A stretch of DNA of 64,000 bases from Aequorivita lipolytica (lineage in GTDB: Bacteria; Bacteroidota; Bacteroidia; Flavobacteriales; Flavobacteriaceae), in contig NZ_VORU01000001.1 of assembly GCF_007997135.1 (NCBI RefSeq), positions 62,001 to 126,000 on the forward strand. The letters run 5' to 3'. Numbering within the stretch: the stretch's first letter is position 1; each line of letters starts with the position of its first letter. The position numbers and the translations under genes were made by a program. The notes below the pieces were generated by a model. That model was not told the origin of the DNA. It saw only the letters and a program-made list of their open reading frames with translations, and made no database searches. Positions 1 to 9,676 of the stretch are shown piece after piece.

Positions 1-110
1 CGAGAGAAAATTTTGCACGCAAAGACGCGAAGATTTCGATTCCAATATTTTAGTTACTTAGTTTAGCAGAAGTTTCGATTTCGATTTTAGTTTCGATTTC
101 GTTTTCAAAA
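1..110. other. Left-edge intergenic stretch with repeat-like sequence
   Basis: No gene is visible. The stretch holds CGCAAAGACGCGAAG (18-32), a motif I associate with interspersed repeats of flavobacterial genomes, followed by several TTTCGATTTCGATTTTAG-like tandem units up to the pyruvate carboxylase stop codon. Similar TTTTCGATT units recur inside the deacetylase gene at 21.35-21.43 kb. Confidence 0.4.
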
Positions 111-3100
111 TTATTCCAAAGTCACAATTAAATCATCTTTCATAACCATCGTTCCGGGCTTTAACGATATGGATTTTACTTTCCCAGCTTTGTTTGCTGT
201 AATAGTGGTTTCCATTTTCATAGCTTCAATAATAAAAAGATGATCGTTCTTTTTTATTTCCTGACCTTTTTTCACTAAGATTTTATAAAGACTTCCCTGC
301 AATGGTGCGCCGTATTGATTGGTGTCCTGCGGATCAATCTTTACGTGAACTTCTTTTTCCACTTTTATCGATTTGTCTTTAATTTCTATAAATCGATTTT
401 CGCCGTTTACAGAAAAGAAAACAATACGAACTCCATCATCGTTAGGAATCCCTACCGAAAGCAGTTTTACAATAATAGATTTCCCTGGTTCCAGTTCAAT
501 AATTGCCTCTTCCTGAAGCCTCATTCCGTAGAAGTAATTTATTGTGGAAAGAATGGCAACATTTCCGTACTTTTTATATTTCTCGTGGGCATCTTCAAAA
601 ACCCGAGGATATAAACTATAGGACAGAAAATCTTCAAACTCTATAGGCCTTGTAAAACCTTGTTGGAATTTTTTACTAAATACTTTAAATTCTGAATCAA
701 AGTCTATAGGTTCTAAATGTGCATTGGGTCTGTCGGTATAAGACTTGTTGTTTTTCAGAATTATCTTTTGAAGTTTCTTCGGAAATCCGCCCAAAGGTTG
801 CCCTAGATCACCCTTAAAGAAATTGATGACAGATTCTGGGAAAGAAATATCCTCTCCACGTTCCATAACATCTTCTGGAGTGAGATTATTAGTAACCATA
901 AAAATGGCCATATCGCCCACTACTTTGGAGCTTGGGGTAACTTTTACCAAATTGCCGAACATTCCATTTACTTGAGCATACATTTTTTTCACATCATCAA
1001 AACGATCGCCTAAACCAAGCGCTTCGGCTTGCGGACGTAAATTTGAATATTGTCCGCCAGGGATTTCATGCTGGTAAACTTCCGCAGTTCCTGCTTTTAG
1101 GCCAGACTCAAAAGGATAGTACATTTCGCGCACATCTTCCCAATAGTTTGAAAATTCGTTCAACTTATTTATATCGAACTTATTTTCGCGCGGTTGATTG
1201 CGCATCATTTCTACAATAGAGTTGAAATTGGGCTGGGAGGTAAGTCCTGAAAGTCCCCCCAAAGCCACGTCCACAACATCAACGCTCGCTTCAATAGCTT
1301 TTAAATAAGTTGCAGATTGAATTGAGGAAGTGTCGTGCGTATGAAGATGCAGCGGAATTTTCACAGTGTCCTTTAATGCTGATACCAATTCTGCCGCCGC
1401 ATAAGGTTTTAAAAGTCCGGCCATATCTTTAATGGCAATCATATGAGCGCCTGCATTTTCAAGGTCTTTTGCCAGTTGGGTGTAATATTTTAAAGTGTAC
1501 TTTTTTTCTTTTGGATCGAGAATATCACCCGTGTAACTTATGGCCGCTTCTGCAATTCCGCCTGTTTTGTTTCGAACGAAATTGATACTCGGTTCCATCG
1601 CTTTTACCCAGTTTAACGAATCGAATATTCTGAAAATATCTATTCCATTTTCCCAGGAAGTTTCAATGAATTTTTCAATTAAATTATCGGGATACGCTTT
1701 GTAACCCACGCCATTAGAACCGCGCAGCAACATTTGGAAGAGTATATTCGGCATTAATTTGCGAAGCTCCCGCAAACGCGTCCACGGGCTTTCGTTTAAA
1801 AAACGCAGACAAACATCAAAAGTTGCGCCGCCCCACATTTCAATACTAAAGGTGTTGGGGTGGTTTTTGGCAAAGCTCTCCGCAACTTGGAGCATATCAT
1901 AAGTTCGCATTCGCGTTGCTAATAAAGATTGGTGGGCGTCACGAATGGTTGTGTCTGTATAATGTATCCTTTTTTCATCCTTCAGCCAAGCGCAGAATTT
2001 TTCTGGACCCATTTCCGTAAGCATATCTTTTGTTCCTTTCGGATAGCCTTTTTCGGGATCGAACTTTGGGATTTTTGGAGTTCTGAAAATTCTATTTTTA
2101 TCGAAAGCCTTTACATCTGGATTTCCGTTTACAATTACTTCACCTAAATAATTCACAATTTTTGAAGTACGGTCCTGCGGAAGTTTTATATCAAATAAGG
2201 AAGGCGTATTGGCTATAAAATTAACGGTTGCCTTCCCTTCTCTAAAGGTTTCATTCTGAATTACGTTTTGAAGAAAATGAATATTGGTTTTCACCCCACG
2301 AATGCGAAATTCTTTTAAAGCACGCACCATTTTACGCACTGCACCATCCAAAGTTCGTCCGTGAGCTGATACTTTTACAAGCATGGAATCGAAAAAAGGG
2401 CTAACGCTGTATGATTGGTAAATACTTCCCGCATCTAAGCGAATACCCATTCCTGAAGCACTTCTGTAGGTGGTAATAGTGCCGTAATCTGGAGTAAAAT
2501 TGTTTTCGGGATCTTCCGTTGTTAAACGGCATTGCATTGCAAAACCATAGGTGGCGAGTGATTCCTGATCGTAGATTTTTATCTGTGTATCTGAAAGTTT
2601 GTAACCGCCGGCAACAAAAATCTGGGTTTTTATAAGGTCAATGCCCGTTACCATCTCGGTGACCGTGTGTTCTACTTGTATTCTTGGGTTTACCTCGATA
2701 AAGAAAACATTGTCTTCTTTATCTACCAAAAATTCTACAGTACCTACATTATTGTATTTTACTTCTTCCGCAATCTGAATGGCGTATTTGTATAAATCCT
2801 GTTTTACTTTTTCTGAAACATTAAAAGACGGTGCAATTTCTACTACTTTTTGATGTCTACGTTGCACAGAGCAGTCGCGCTCAAATAAATGCCGAATATT
2901 GCCATGGTTATCTGCAACAATCTGTACTTCCAAGTGCTTCGGGTCTTCTACGTATTTTTCTAAAAACATAGTATCATCGCCAAACGCATTGAGTGATTCG
3001 CTACGGGCAGATTCAAAATTGTTATTTAAATCTTCTTTAGTTCGAATTATTCGCATCCCGCGTCCGCCGCCGCCAGAGGCTGCTTTTAGCATGAGGGGAT

Positions 3101-3572
3101 AACCGATGGTTTTTGCTTCGGAAAGCGCGATTTTGAGATCAGTAAGTTTTTTGGTGTTGCTTTGTATTATGGGAACATTGCATTTTTCAGCAATTTTTTT
3201 AGCCGTGATTTTATCGCCCAAAGCGTCCATAACCTTCGGGTCCGGACCTATAAATATGATGCCGTTTTTGGCGCAGTTACGAGCGAATTCGGAATTTTCA
3301 GATAAAAATCCATATCCGGGATGGATGGCGTCCACTTGTTTCAATTTTGCCAAAGCAATGATGGCATTGCCGTCCAGATATGGTTTTAAAGGTTGGTCGT
3401 TTTCGCCTATTTGGTAAGATTCATCGGCTTTGTAGCGGTGTTGCGAATAGCGGTCTTCATAGGTGTAAATGGCAACTGTTTTCAAGTTAATTTCTGCACA
3501 GGCACGTAGCACCCGTATGGCTATTTCGCCGCGATTGGCCACTAATACTTTTTTAATTTTCATGGAAGACAT
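111..3572 (-). CDS. pyc: Pyruvate carboxylase
   Basis: Biotin enzyme that carboxylates pyruvate to oxaloacetate at the cost of ATP, refilling the citric-acid cycle. The 1153-residue length fits the single-chain form. The N-terminal biotin carboxylase domain (about 1-450) shows HPGYGFLSEN and a glycine-rich GGGGRGMR loop. The carboxyltransferase domain begins near 535 with YTDTTIRDAHQSLLATR and carries LHLHTHDT. The C-terminal biotinyl domain has EAMKMETT, with Lys1119 as the biotinylated residue. Met4 (3563) is an equally possible start. Transcribed leftward; a 20-bp palindrome lies about 40 bp upstream. Confidence 0.96.
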   Translation of the reverse strand: MSSMKIKKVLVANRGEIAIRVLRACAEINLKTVAIYTYEDRYSQHRYKADESYQIGENDQPLKPYLDGNAIIALAKLKQVDAIHPGYGFLSENSEFARNCAKNGIIFIGPDPKVMDALGDKITAKKIAEKCNVPIIQSNTKKLTDLKIALSEAKTIGYPLMLKAASGGGGRGMRIIRTKEDLNNNFESARSESLNAFGDDTMFLEKYVEDPKHLEVQIVADNHGNIRHLFERDCSVQRRHQKVVEIAPSFNVSEKVKQDLYKYAIQIAEEVKYNNVGTVEFLVDKEDNVFFIEVNPRIQVEHTVTEMVTGIDLIKTQIFVAGGYKLSDTQIKIYDQESLATYGFAMQCRLTTEDPENNFTPDYGTITTYRSASGMGIRLDAGSIYQSYSVSPFFDSMLVKVSAHGRTLDGAVRKMVRALKEFRIRGVKTNIHFLQNVIQNETFREGKATVNFIANTPSLFDIKLPQDRTSKIVNYLGEVIVNGNPDVKAFDKNRIFRTPKIPKFDPEKGYPKGTKDMLTEMGPEKFCAWLKDEKRIHYTDTTIRDAHQSLLATRMRTYDMLQVAESFAKNHPNTFSIEMWGGATFDVCLRFLNESPWTRLRELRKLMPNILFQMLLRGSNGVGYKAYPDNLIEKFIETSWENGIDIFRIFDSLNWVKAMEPSINFVRNKTGGIAEAAISYTGDILDPKEKKYTLKYYTQLAKDLENAGAHMIAIKDMAGLLKPYAAAELVSALKDTVKIPLHLHTHDTSSIQSATYLKAIEASVDVVDVALGGLSGLTSQPNFNSIVEMMRNQPRENKFDINKLNEFSNYWEDVREMYYPFESGLKAGTAEVYQHEIPGGQYSNLRPQAEALGLGDRFDDVKKMYAQVNGMFGNLVKVTPSSKVVGDMAIFMVTNNLTPEDVMERGEDISFPESVINFFKGDLGQPLGGFPKKLQKIILKNNKSYTDRPNAHLEPIDFDSEFKVFSKKFQQGFTRPIEFEDFLSYSLYPRVFEDAHEKYKKYGNVAILSTINYFYGMRLQEEAIIELEPGKSIIVKLLSVGIPNDDGVRIVFFSVNGENRFIEIKDKSIKVEKEVHVKIDPQDTNQYGAPLQGSLYKILVKKGQEIKKNDHLFIIEAMKMETTITANKAGKVKSISLKPGTMVMKDDLIVTLE

Positions 3573-3609
3573 TTTTTTAAAATTAGAAACACCGTGTTAA
3601 AGATAGCAA

Positions 3610-3629
3610 ATACTATGCGCGCATAGTAT
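3610..3629. promoter_or_regulatory. 20-bp perfect palindrome upstream of pyc, possible operator
   Basis: ATACTATGCG followed by its exact reverse complement, in the gap between pyc and the next gene. On the minus strand it lies between a TTTG (3632-3635) and a TATCTTTA (3598-3605), which resemble Bacteroidetes -33 and -7 elements, though the 26-bp spacing is longer than usual. A perfect palindrome there suits a dimeric repressor. No regulator gene is adjacent. Confidence 0.4.
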
Positions 3630-3701
3630 AACAAATCAATTTTTATTAAAATACCTAAAAGGTAGGCGGTATCAATATCATTTCACATAAAACTTTGTGA
3701 A

Positions 3702-4772
3702 TTATGAGAGAATATAAGGGTTTTCGCTTTTATAATTTCGGATTACAAAATCTAGAGCGCTTTGCACTACTTCGCCCATATTGCGTGCCTTTTTAAATTT
3801 TACATCGCCGGTTAGTTCAAAAAGATCCATTTTCAATTGTTTTACTTTTTCGGGAGAAGAGATAGTATCGTTTTTCATACAACTCATCAAACCTTTTAAT
3901 CTTTTCTTCATACTTGTAGCGCGTTTTGCTAACAGAGATCGTTCCTCGCCAATATACTGATCTATGGAGGTTTGCTGTAAAAGTTGCGAGGTCATTTCTA
4001 CTAACTTATTGTTTTCTTTTAGAAACTGTGGTTTGTAGACCTTGGCATTTCCTTCATAACTTTGTTGGTCAAAATCCAGGGCGCGAATTCTATATTGAAT
4101 TCGGTCAAAATCGTGTGTTAGCACCATAACATAATTGTAGGAGCGCATATCGCCCAATAAGCGCACGAAGCAACGCTCGTTGAATTTTACAAATTCTTTG
4201 GCAATTTCCATTTTATCACGGTGTGAGCAATTGTCTAGATGATTGATTATAAAATCGTCTCCTGGAATACCCGAAATGTGTTCTTCTATTAAAGTGTTTT
4301 TTCGAACCAAAAAGTTAATGTGGTTTGGCGAAAGTAAATCTTCTAATTCTAATCCATATATGCGCGAAGCATCGGCCTTTTTAATGTATAGATATAGGTA
4401 ATTATCATTTAGAATATTCCGCACTTTTATTCTAAATGGCTTGGAGTTTCCGAAGGTGCAAAAATCAATATTGTCTATATTAAGGTAGGGAAAAATAGTG
4501 TCACTTCCGTCAGAGTGTAAAATGGAATACACTTTCTTCAGACTTAAGTTAATCTCTTCGGTTTCAAATTCAGAATAGTAAACGCTAACCCATAAGGTGT
4601 CATTTCCGTTTTTGTCGAATACAGAAACCGAGCCTTGAAAACGCAACAAATCGTCGTAATAAATAGGAATTTTTATAGTCCTTCCGTGACGGGTAAGGTA
4701 TTTTAAAAGCTCGTCCGTAATGGGATAGGCGGGTTTCTTTTTTGAAATGAGTTTGTTGTCATTGTTCTCCAT
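3702..4772 (-). CDS. Unrecognised protein with kinase-like motif order
   Basis: 356 residues, no signal peptide or membrane segment. I do not recognise a named family. The order of motifs recalls a protein-kinase or aminoglycoside-phosphotransferase fold: a beta-strand lysine in LYLYIKKAD (126-134), a hinge-like stretch TLIEEHISGIPGDDFI (160-175), a catalytic-loop-like LGDMRSYNYV with Asp208 and Asn213 (D-x4-N), and a DFG-like ALDFDQ with Asp233 and Asp235. The C-terminal third is helical and basic. That is inference from pattern only. It stands alone between pyc and a T9SS cargo gene, about 70 bp from the latter. Confidence 0.55.
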   Translation of the reverse strand: MENNDNKLISKKKPAYPITDELLKYLTRHGRTIKIPIYYDDLLRFQGSVSVFDKNGNDTLWVSVYYSEFETEEINLSLKKVYSILHSDGSDTIFPYLNIDNIDFCTFGNSKPFRIKVRNILNDNYLYLYIKKADASRIYGLELEDLLSPNHINFLVRKNTLIEEHISGIPGDDFIINHLDNCSHRDKMEIAKEFVKFNERCFVRLLGDMRSYNYVMVLTHDFDRIQYRIRALDFDQQSYEGNAKVYKPQFLKENNKLVEMTSQLLQQTSIDQYIGEERSLLAKRATSMKKRLKGLMSCMKNDTISSPEKVKQLKMDLFELTGDVKFKKARNMGEVVQSALDFVIRNYKSENPYILS

Positions 4773-4840
4773 AGCAGCGGGAAATATTTTATAAAGATAT
4801 GGATTTTCATAATTCTGAATTCTGAATTCTAAATTCAGAA

Positions 4841-6418
4841 TTATTCCTTAACAAACTTTTTCAAAGCCACATTCTTCCCAGAATACAGCTGCACATAATA
4901 AACACCGGAAGCCAAACGGGAGACATCCACGGTTGGAGAAACTGTATCTACTTCTAGTTGCAAAACTTTGCTGCCCGTCATTGTATAAATGTTTACTTGG
5001 TCTATGGTTTTGTCTTGTGTATTGAGCTGTAAAATGTTTTTTGTGGGGTTGGGGTAGAGGGTTATTACTGAGGAAAAGGGGTTTTCTTCGAGGCCTAATG
5101 TTTGGGCGTGTTTTATGATCCAGTAATCTTGTCCTCCTCTAGAATTTTCTGTTTTATCGCCAGAGATGTTCGATTGTGAGTTTCCACCCAATATATAGTT
5201 TCCGTCTGAAGCTTGAATAACTGATGTTATCCCATCAATTTCACTACCACCGATTGTATTTTGCCATTCAATTATACCAACGTTATTTATTTTAACTAAC
5301 CAACAATCGAAATTGCCTTGCCCATTTTCAGTTTTATCGCCTGAAATATCAGACCGGGAGAAACCACCTATAATATAGCCGCCATCGGAGGTTTGGTTTG
5401 CAGAATATGCTTGATCAATATCATTGCCCCCAATAGTATTTTGCCATTCTAAATTACCGGAAGAATTTAGTTTAACAATCCAAAAATCTGAACTACCTAA
5501 TGAATCTTCAGTTTTATCGCCCGAAATATCTGATGAGGATCTGCCTGATAATAGAAACCCGTTATCTGACGTTTGAATTACAGAATTTAGAACATCTGTT
5601 TGACTTCCTCCGATTGTTTTGTCCCACTCAATGGTTCCAGAAGAACTTAATTTGATAATCCAATAATCATATTCGCCTTTTGAATTTTCAGTTTTATTTC
5701 CAGAAATATTTGAGTCTGAATATCCTCCAAGAATACAACCGCCATCTGAAGTTAATACCATCGTAGAAAATGAATCAGATGATGATCCCCCGATAGTTTT
5801 CTGCCAAACAATATTCCCTGAAAGGTCTAACTTTAATAGCCAATAATCATCTTCCCCAATTGCGTTTTCGGTCTTGTCCCCAGAAATATTTGACCTTGAA
5901 CCTCCACTTATAAAATAACCATCGTTTGCGACTCTAATTTGGGGGAGGCTTTCAGAATCACTCCCTCCAATAGTTTTGTCCCATTCTACATTTCCAGAAG
6001 TGTCAAGTTTCACAATCCAATAGTCATCTAAACCTCTCGAATTTTCAGTTTTATCACCAGAAATGTCTGAAGTTGATTCTCCGCAGGCAATAAATCCACC
6101 ATCGGGAGTAAATTCTAGAGAATGTAAATCGTCATAACCGTTTCCGCCGATAGAATTCTGCCATTCAATGACTCCATCGGAATCGGTTTTTATTATCCAA
6201 GTATCAATATACCCGTTGGAGCCATCCGTTTTGTCTCCTGAAATGTCAGATTGGGAAGCACCGCCGAAAATAAAGCCTCCATCAGGAGTTTCTTTAAAAT
6301 CATTTAAATATTCCTCTTCACTTCCCCCAATGGTCCGCTGCCAGAGGATATTTGGGTCTTGGGCGTAAATAGCAAAAGTGGAAAGCAATAGCGCTAAAAG
6401 GATAATTATTTTTTTCAT
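4841..6418 (-). CDS. Secreted repeat protein with T9SS type A sorting domain
   Basis: About 525 residues. The start was placed at the ATG that begins MKKIIILLALLL (6418), since this gives a clean signal peptide ending IYAQD; 15 further codons are open upstream. The body is seven or more repeats of roughly 58 residues built on EWQNTIGGS, TSDGGYIIGG, SDISGDKTEN and DYWIVKL, which would form a beta-propeller-like fold. The last 75 residues are a type A T9SS sorting domain (LYPNPTKN ... GVYYVQLYSGKN ... KKFVKE), so the protein should be exported by T9SS and attached to or released from the surface. Function of the repeats is unknown; adhesion is possible. Confidence 0.85.
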   Translation of the reverse strand: MKKIIILLALLLSTFAIYAQDPNILWQRTIGGSEEEYLNDFKETPDGGFIFGGASQSDISGDKTDGSNGYIDTWIIKTDSDGVIEWQNSIGGNGYDDLHSLEFTPDGGFIACGESTSDISGDKTENSRGLDDYWIVKLDTSGNVEWDKTIGGSDSESLPQIRVANDGYFISGGSRSNISGDKTENAIGEDDYWLLKLDLSGNIVWQKTIGGSSSDSFSTMVLTSDGGCILGGYSDSNISGNKTENSKGEYDYWIIKLSSSGTIEWDKTIGGSQTDVLNSVIQTSDNGFLLSGRSSSDISGDKTEDSLGSSDFWIVKLNSSGNLEWQNTIGGNDIDQAYSANQTSDGGYIIGGFSRSDISGDKTENGQGNFDCWLVKINNVGIIEWQNTIGGSEIDGITSVIQASDGNYILGGNSQSNISGDKTENSRGGQDYWIIKHAQTLGLEENPFSSVITLYPNPTKNILQLNTQDKTIDQVNIYTMTGSKVLQLEVDTVSPTVDVSRLASGVYYVQLYSGKNVALKKFVKE

Positions 6419-6520
6419 AATAAAGTTCATTAGGATTTTCGGGTTACAATATATATAATTCACAAAAAGGAAATATGGATTTTTGGAATTTGTTATTTTG
6501 GAATTTTCGCCCCAAGGCGT

Positions 6521-9382
6521 CTAGTGCGCCTCCAACCAATTCTCCCCAACACCCAAATCTACATCCAATGGAACGGTAAGTTTATAGGCGTTCTCCATTT
6601 CGTGCTTCACCATCGTTTTTAGTTTTTCCAGCTCAGGTTTGTAGGCATCGAAAACAAGTTCATCGTGTACTTGCAAAAGCATCTTGCTTTTATAGTTCTC
6701 CGCTTCCAGTTTTTTGTGGATGTTTATCATCGCAATTTTGATGATGTCCGCCGCGCTTCCCTGTATTGGTGCGTTCACGGCGTTTCGCTCTGCGGCGCCA
6801 CGCACTACTTGATTGCTTCCGTTTATGTCTTTTAGATAGCGTCTTCGGCCCATAACGGTTTCTACATAACCGTTTTCACGGGCAAATTGTATTTGTTCGC
6901 TTATGTAATTGCGAAGTTTTGGATAGGTTTTATAATAAGTATCAATCAAATCCTTAGCCTCGCCACGGGAAAGATTGGTTTGATTGCTCAGGCCAAAGGC
7001 GGAAACGCCATAAATAATCCCAAAGTTTACGGTTTTGGCGTTGCTTCTTTGTTCGCGGGTTACTTCACTTAACGGCACATTAAAAACCTTTGCAGCGGTA
7101 GAGGCGTGAATATCCTCGCCATTTTTAAAGGCTTCAATCATATTATCCTCTTCACTCAAAGCAGCGATAATACGAAGTTCTATTTGCGAATAATCCGCCG
7201 CCATCAAAACGTAATCTTCGTTTCTCGGGATGAAAGCTTTTCGTACTTCACGTCCGCGTTCGGTTCTAATTGGGATATTTTGAAGGTTTGGATTGTTGCT
7301 GCTCAAGCGTCCAGTTGCTGCAACGGTCTGCATATAATCTGTATGCACGCGGCCAGTCGCTTTTTCAACTTGTTCCGGCAGCGCATCCACATAAGTACTT
7401 TTTAGTTTTGCAAGACCGCGATATTCCAAAACATCACGAATTATTTTGTGGTCTTTTGCCAAATAGGAAAGCGTATCTTCTGCAGTAGAATATTGGCCTG
7501 TTTTGGTTTTTTTCGGTTTATCAATTAATTTTAATTTTCCGAAAAGTATATCGCCCAACTGCTTTGGTGATGCAATGTTGAAAGTTTCATCAGCTTCTTC
7601 GTAAATATTTTTTTCAAGTTGAAGAATGTCTTTATCCAATTCCACGGAGAGTTTTCTCAGAAATTCCTCGTCAAGATTTATTCCCTCCAGTTCCATAGCT
7701 GCCAAAACGCGGAGCAATGGCACTTCAATTTCATCAAAGAGTTTTTGGGTATTTGCTTCACCCAATTCTTTTTCGAAATGCTCTTTTAGCTGAAATGTTA
7801 CATCTGCATCCTCAACGGCATATTCGGTTTGTTTTTCCACTTCCACATCGCGCATATTTAATTGGTTTTTGCCTTTTTTGCCAATCAGTTCTGTTATGGA
7901 AACAGGTGTATAATTAAGATACGTTTCACTCAAAACGTCCATATTGTGGCGCATATCTGGGTTTATCAAATAATGCGCAAGCATGGTATCAAACAATTTT
8001 CCTTTTACTGAAATGTTGTATTTAGCCAAAACCTTAATGTCGTATTTCAAATTCTGACCAATTTTCTGAATAGATTCGTCTTCAAAAAATGGGCGGAGTT
8101 CTTCCAAAAGTTGTTGTGCTTCTTCTTTGTTTTCGGCGAAAGGAATATAAAAACCTTTTCCCTTTTCCCAAGAAAAAGCGATGCCAACTAATTCTGCCTC
8201 CAGCGGATTCAAACCTGTGGTTTCGGTATCAAAACACACACTTTTCTGCTTCATTAAATTTTGAAGAAAAAGCTTGGTGCCCATTCCCGGCTGTACAGTT
8301 TGGTAAAAATGCTCCGTGTTTTCAATCGTAGCGCGGGAGTTGTAATCTTTTATTTCTTCGGAAGTTTCGCCATCGCCACCAAAGAGGGAAAATTGACCGG
8401 TTCCTGCAGTCCCCCCTCGATCCCCCCCGAGGGGGGAAGATAGGTTTTTAGAAGATTGAGAATTTGAAATCTGTGTAACTCTTTCCGAAGCGCCTTCTTC
8501 GGAAAACAATTTCAGAAATTGTTCTTTCAGTCTTCTAAATTCTAACTCTTCGAAAATCTGTTGCACTTTTTCGCCATCGGGCATGGAGAGTTCGTAATCT
8601 TTTTCATTGAAGGTTACATCACAAGTTACGCAAATGGTTGCAAGCTTTTTTGAAAGTATACCCAGTTCAGCATTTTCTTCAATCTTCTCTTTCATTTTGC
8701 CTTTCAGCTTGTGCGTATTTGCCAAAAGATTTTCCATTGTGCCGAATTCTGCAATAAATTTTTTCGCGGTTTTTTCACCCACACCGGGCAGCCCGGGAAT
8801 ATTATCGCTGGCATCGCCCATCATTCCCAAATAATCAATAACCTGTTCTGGGCGCTCTACACCAAAACGCTTCTGCACTTCTGGAATTCCCCAAATTTCA
8901 ATGGCGTTGCCCATTCGCGCTGGGCGATACATAAAAATGTTTTCTGAAACCAACTGTCCAAAATCCTTGTCGGGCGTAACCATAAAAACCTGATAGCCCT
9001 GTTTTTCCGCCTGCTGTGCAAGCGTCCCTATAATATCGTCCGCCTCCAAACCTGAAAGTTCTACGCAGGGAATGTGCATTGCCTTAATTATTTCCTGAAT
9101 AATGGGTATAGATTGCTTTATCACATCTGGCGTGGCATCGCGATTTGCCTTATAATCTGCGAACATTTCGGTACGTTCGGCGCTGCCATCTTTGTCAAAG
9201 CAAACCGCCAAATGATCTGGCCGTTCGCGGCGTATAACATCAAAAAGCGAATTGAGAAAACCCATAATTGCTGAGGTATCCTGCCCTTTGCTATTGATGG
9301 TTGGGTTTTTTATAAGTGCGTAATACCCGCGAAAAATAAGGGCGTATGCATCGAGAAGAAAAAGGCGTTTTTGGGTGGACAT
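6521..9382 (-). CDS. polA: DNA polymerase I
   Basis: 953 residues with all three domains. The 5'-3' exonuclease (about 1-300) begins LFLLDAYALIFRGYYA. The 3'-5' proofreading domain is intact, with FDTETTGLNP. The polymerase domain shows MAADYSQIELR (motif A), RSNAKTVNFGIIYG (motif B) and LLQVHDELVFD (motif C). It fills gaps in DNA repair and removes Okazaki primers. The linker near residues 300-345 is unusual: it contains SSPLGGDRGG, the translation of a GC-rich interspersed repeat (8410-8437). Monocistronic, divergent from the isoaspartyl peptidase gene. Confidence 0.97.
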   Translation of the reverse strand: MSTQKRLFLLDAYALIFRGYYALIKNPTINSKGQDTSAIMGFLNSLFDVIRRERPDHLAVCFDKDGSAERTEMFADYKANRDATPDVIKQSIPIIQEIIKAMHIPCVELSGLEADDIIGTLAQQAEKQGYQVFMVTPDKDFGQLVSENIFMYRPARMGNAIEIWGIPEVQKRFGVERPEQVIDYLGMMGDASDNIPGLPGVGEKTAKKFIAEFGTMENLLANTHKLKGKMKEKIEENAELGILSKKLATICVTCDVTFNEKDYELSMPDGEKVQQIFEELEFRRLKEQFLKLFSEEGASERVTQISNSQSSKNLSSPLGGDRGGTAGTGQFSLFGGDGETSEEIKDYNSRATIENTEHFYQTVQPGMGTKLFLQNLMKQKSVCFDTETTGLNPLEAELVGIAFSWEKGKGFYIPFAENKEEAQQLLEELRPFFEDESIQKIGQNLKYDIKVLAKYNISVKGKLFDTMLAHYLINPDMRHNMDVLSETYLNYTPVSITELIGKKGKNQLNMRDVEVEKQTEYAVEDADVTFQLKEHFEKELGEANTQKLFDEIEVPLLRVLAAMELEGINLDEEFLRKLSVELDKDILQLEKNIYEEADETFNIASPKQLGDILFGKLKLIDKPKKTKTGQYSTAEDTLSYLAKDHKIIRDVLEYRGLAKLKSTYVDALPEQVEKATGRVHTDYMQTVAATGRLSSNNPNLQNIPIRTERGREVRKAFIPRNEDYVLMAADYSQIELRIIAALSEEDNMIEAFKNGEDIHASTAAKVFNVPLSEVTREQRSNAKTVNFGIIYGVSAFGLSNQTNLSRGEAKDLIDTYYKTYPKLRNYISEQIQFARENGYVETVMGRRRYLKDINGSNQVVRGAAERNAVNAPIQGSAADIIKIAMINIHKKLEAENYKSKMLLQVHDELVFDAYKPELEKLKTMVKHEMENAYKLTVPLDVDLGVGENWLEAH
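8410..8437. repeat. GC-rich interspersed repeat inside polA
   Basis: C-runs and G-runs with a CTCGATC centre, standing out from AT-rich surroundings. Its reverse complement matches the element at 59482-59509 apart from a few bases (CCCCC-TCGGGGG-GATCGAGGGGG versus CCCCC-TTTGGGGG-ATTGAGGGGG). Here it is read in frame as SSPLGGDRGG in the interdomain linker of DNA polymerase I. Confidence 0.75.
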
Positions 9383-9414
9383 AGTTTTTATTTGAAAATA
9401 GCGTCAGCCTGAGT

Positions 9415-9500
9415 CCTTCGGCTACGCTCAGGATAAACTGAAGTCGAAGGCCAAAGGAAATTCAGAACTTGAAAGCGTTTCGACTGCGCTCAAGGTGACA
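9415..9500. repeat. Two REP-like units upstream of polA
   Basis: CCTTCGGCTACGCTCAGG (9415-9432) and TTTCGACTGCGCTCAAGG (9478-9495) are variants of one motif, and TCCTGAGCGCAGCCGAAGG at 44244 is the inverse of the first. These short sequences are scattered in flavobacterial genomes. They lie in the 316-bp gap between the divergent polA and isoaspartyl peptidase genes, which otherwise holds only the two inverted repeats listed separately. Confidence 0.7.
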
Positions 9501-9578
9501 TTTGTTTAGCTTCAAAAATAAAAAGAACACTTCACAAATGAAGGGTTTTCTTTGAAAAAGAAAAATCCTTTCCCAGAA

Positions 9579-9603
9579 CTGTCAGGTTTTTGAAACCTGA
9601 CAG
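9579..9603. repeat. Perfect 11-bp inverted repeat, 3-nt loop
   Basis: CTGTCAGGTTT and its exact complement around TTG, followed by TTTT. It looks like a terminator but lies between two divergent genes, where none is needed. It is more likely another interspersed palindrome. Confidence 0.65.
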
Positions 9604-9635
9604 GTTTTAACGCTTCAAAATTTAAAACCAAAGCG

Positions 9636-9643
9636 TACTTTTG
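9636..9643 (+). promoter_or_regulatory. Possible -7 promoter element for the isoaspartyl peptidase gene
   Basis: TACTTTTG fits the Bacteroidetes -7 consensus TAnnTTTG and lies 55 bp before the start codon. No clear -33 TTTG is seen at the expected distance, so the call is weak. Confidence 0.35.
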
Positions 9644-9676
9644 TCAAACTTATTAAGAATTATTAATTAAAAGATA

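Noticed and set aside
9579-9603. Terminator for polA or the isoaspartyl peptidase gene
   Set aside because: Both genes start from this gap and read away from it, so a terminator has no use here; listed as a repeat.
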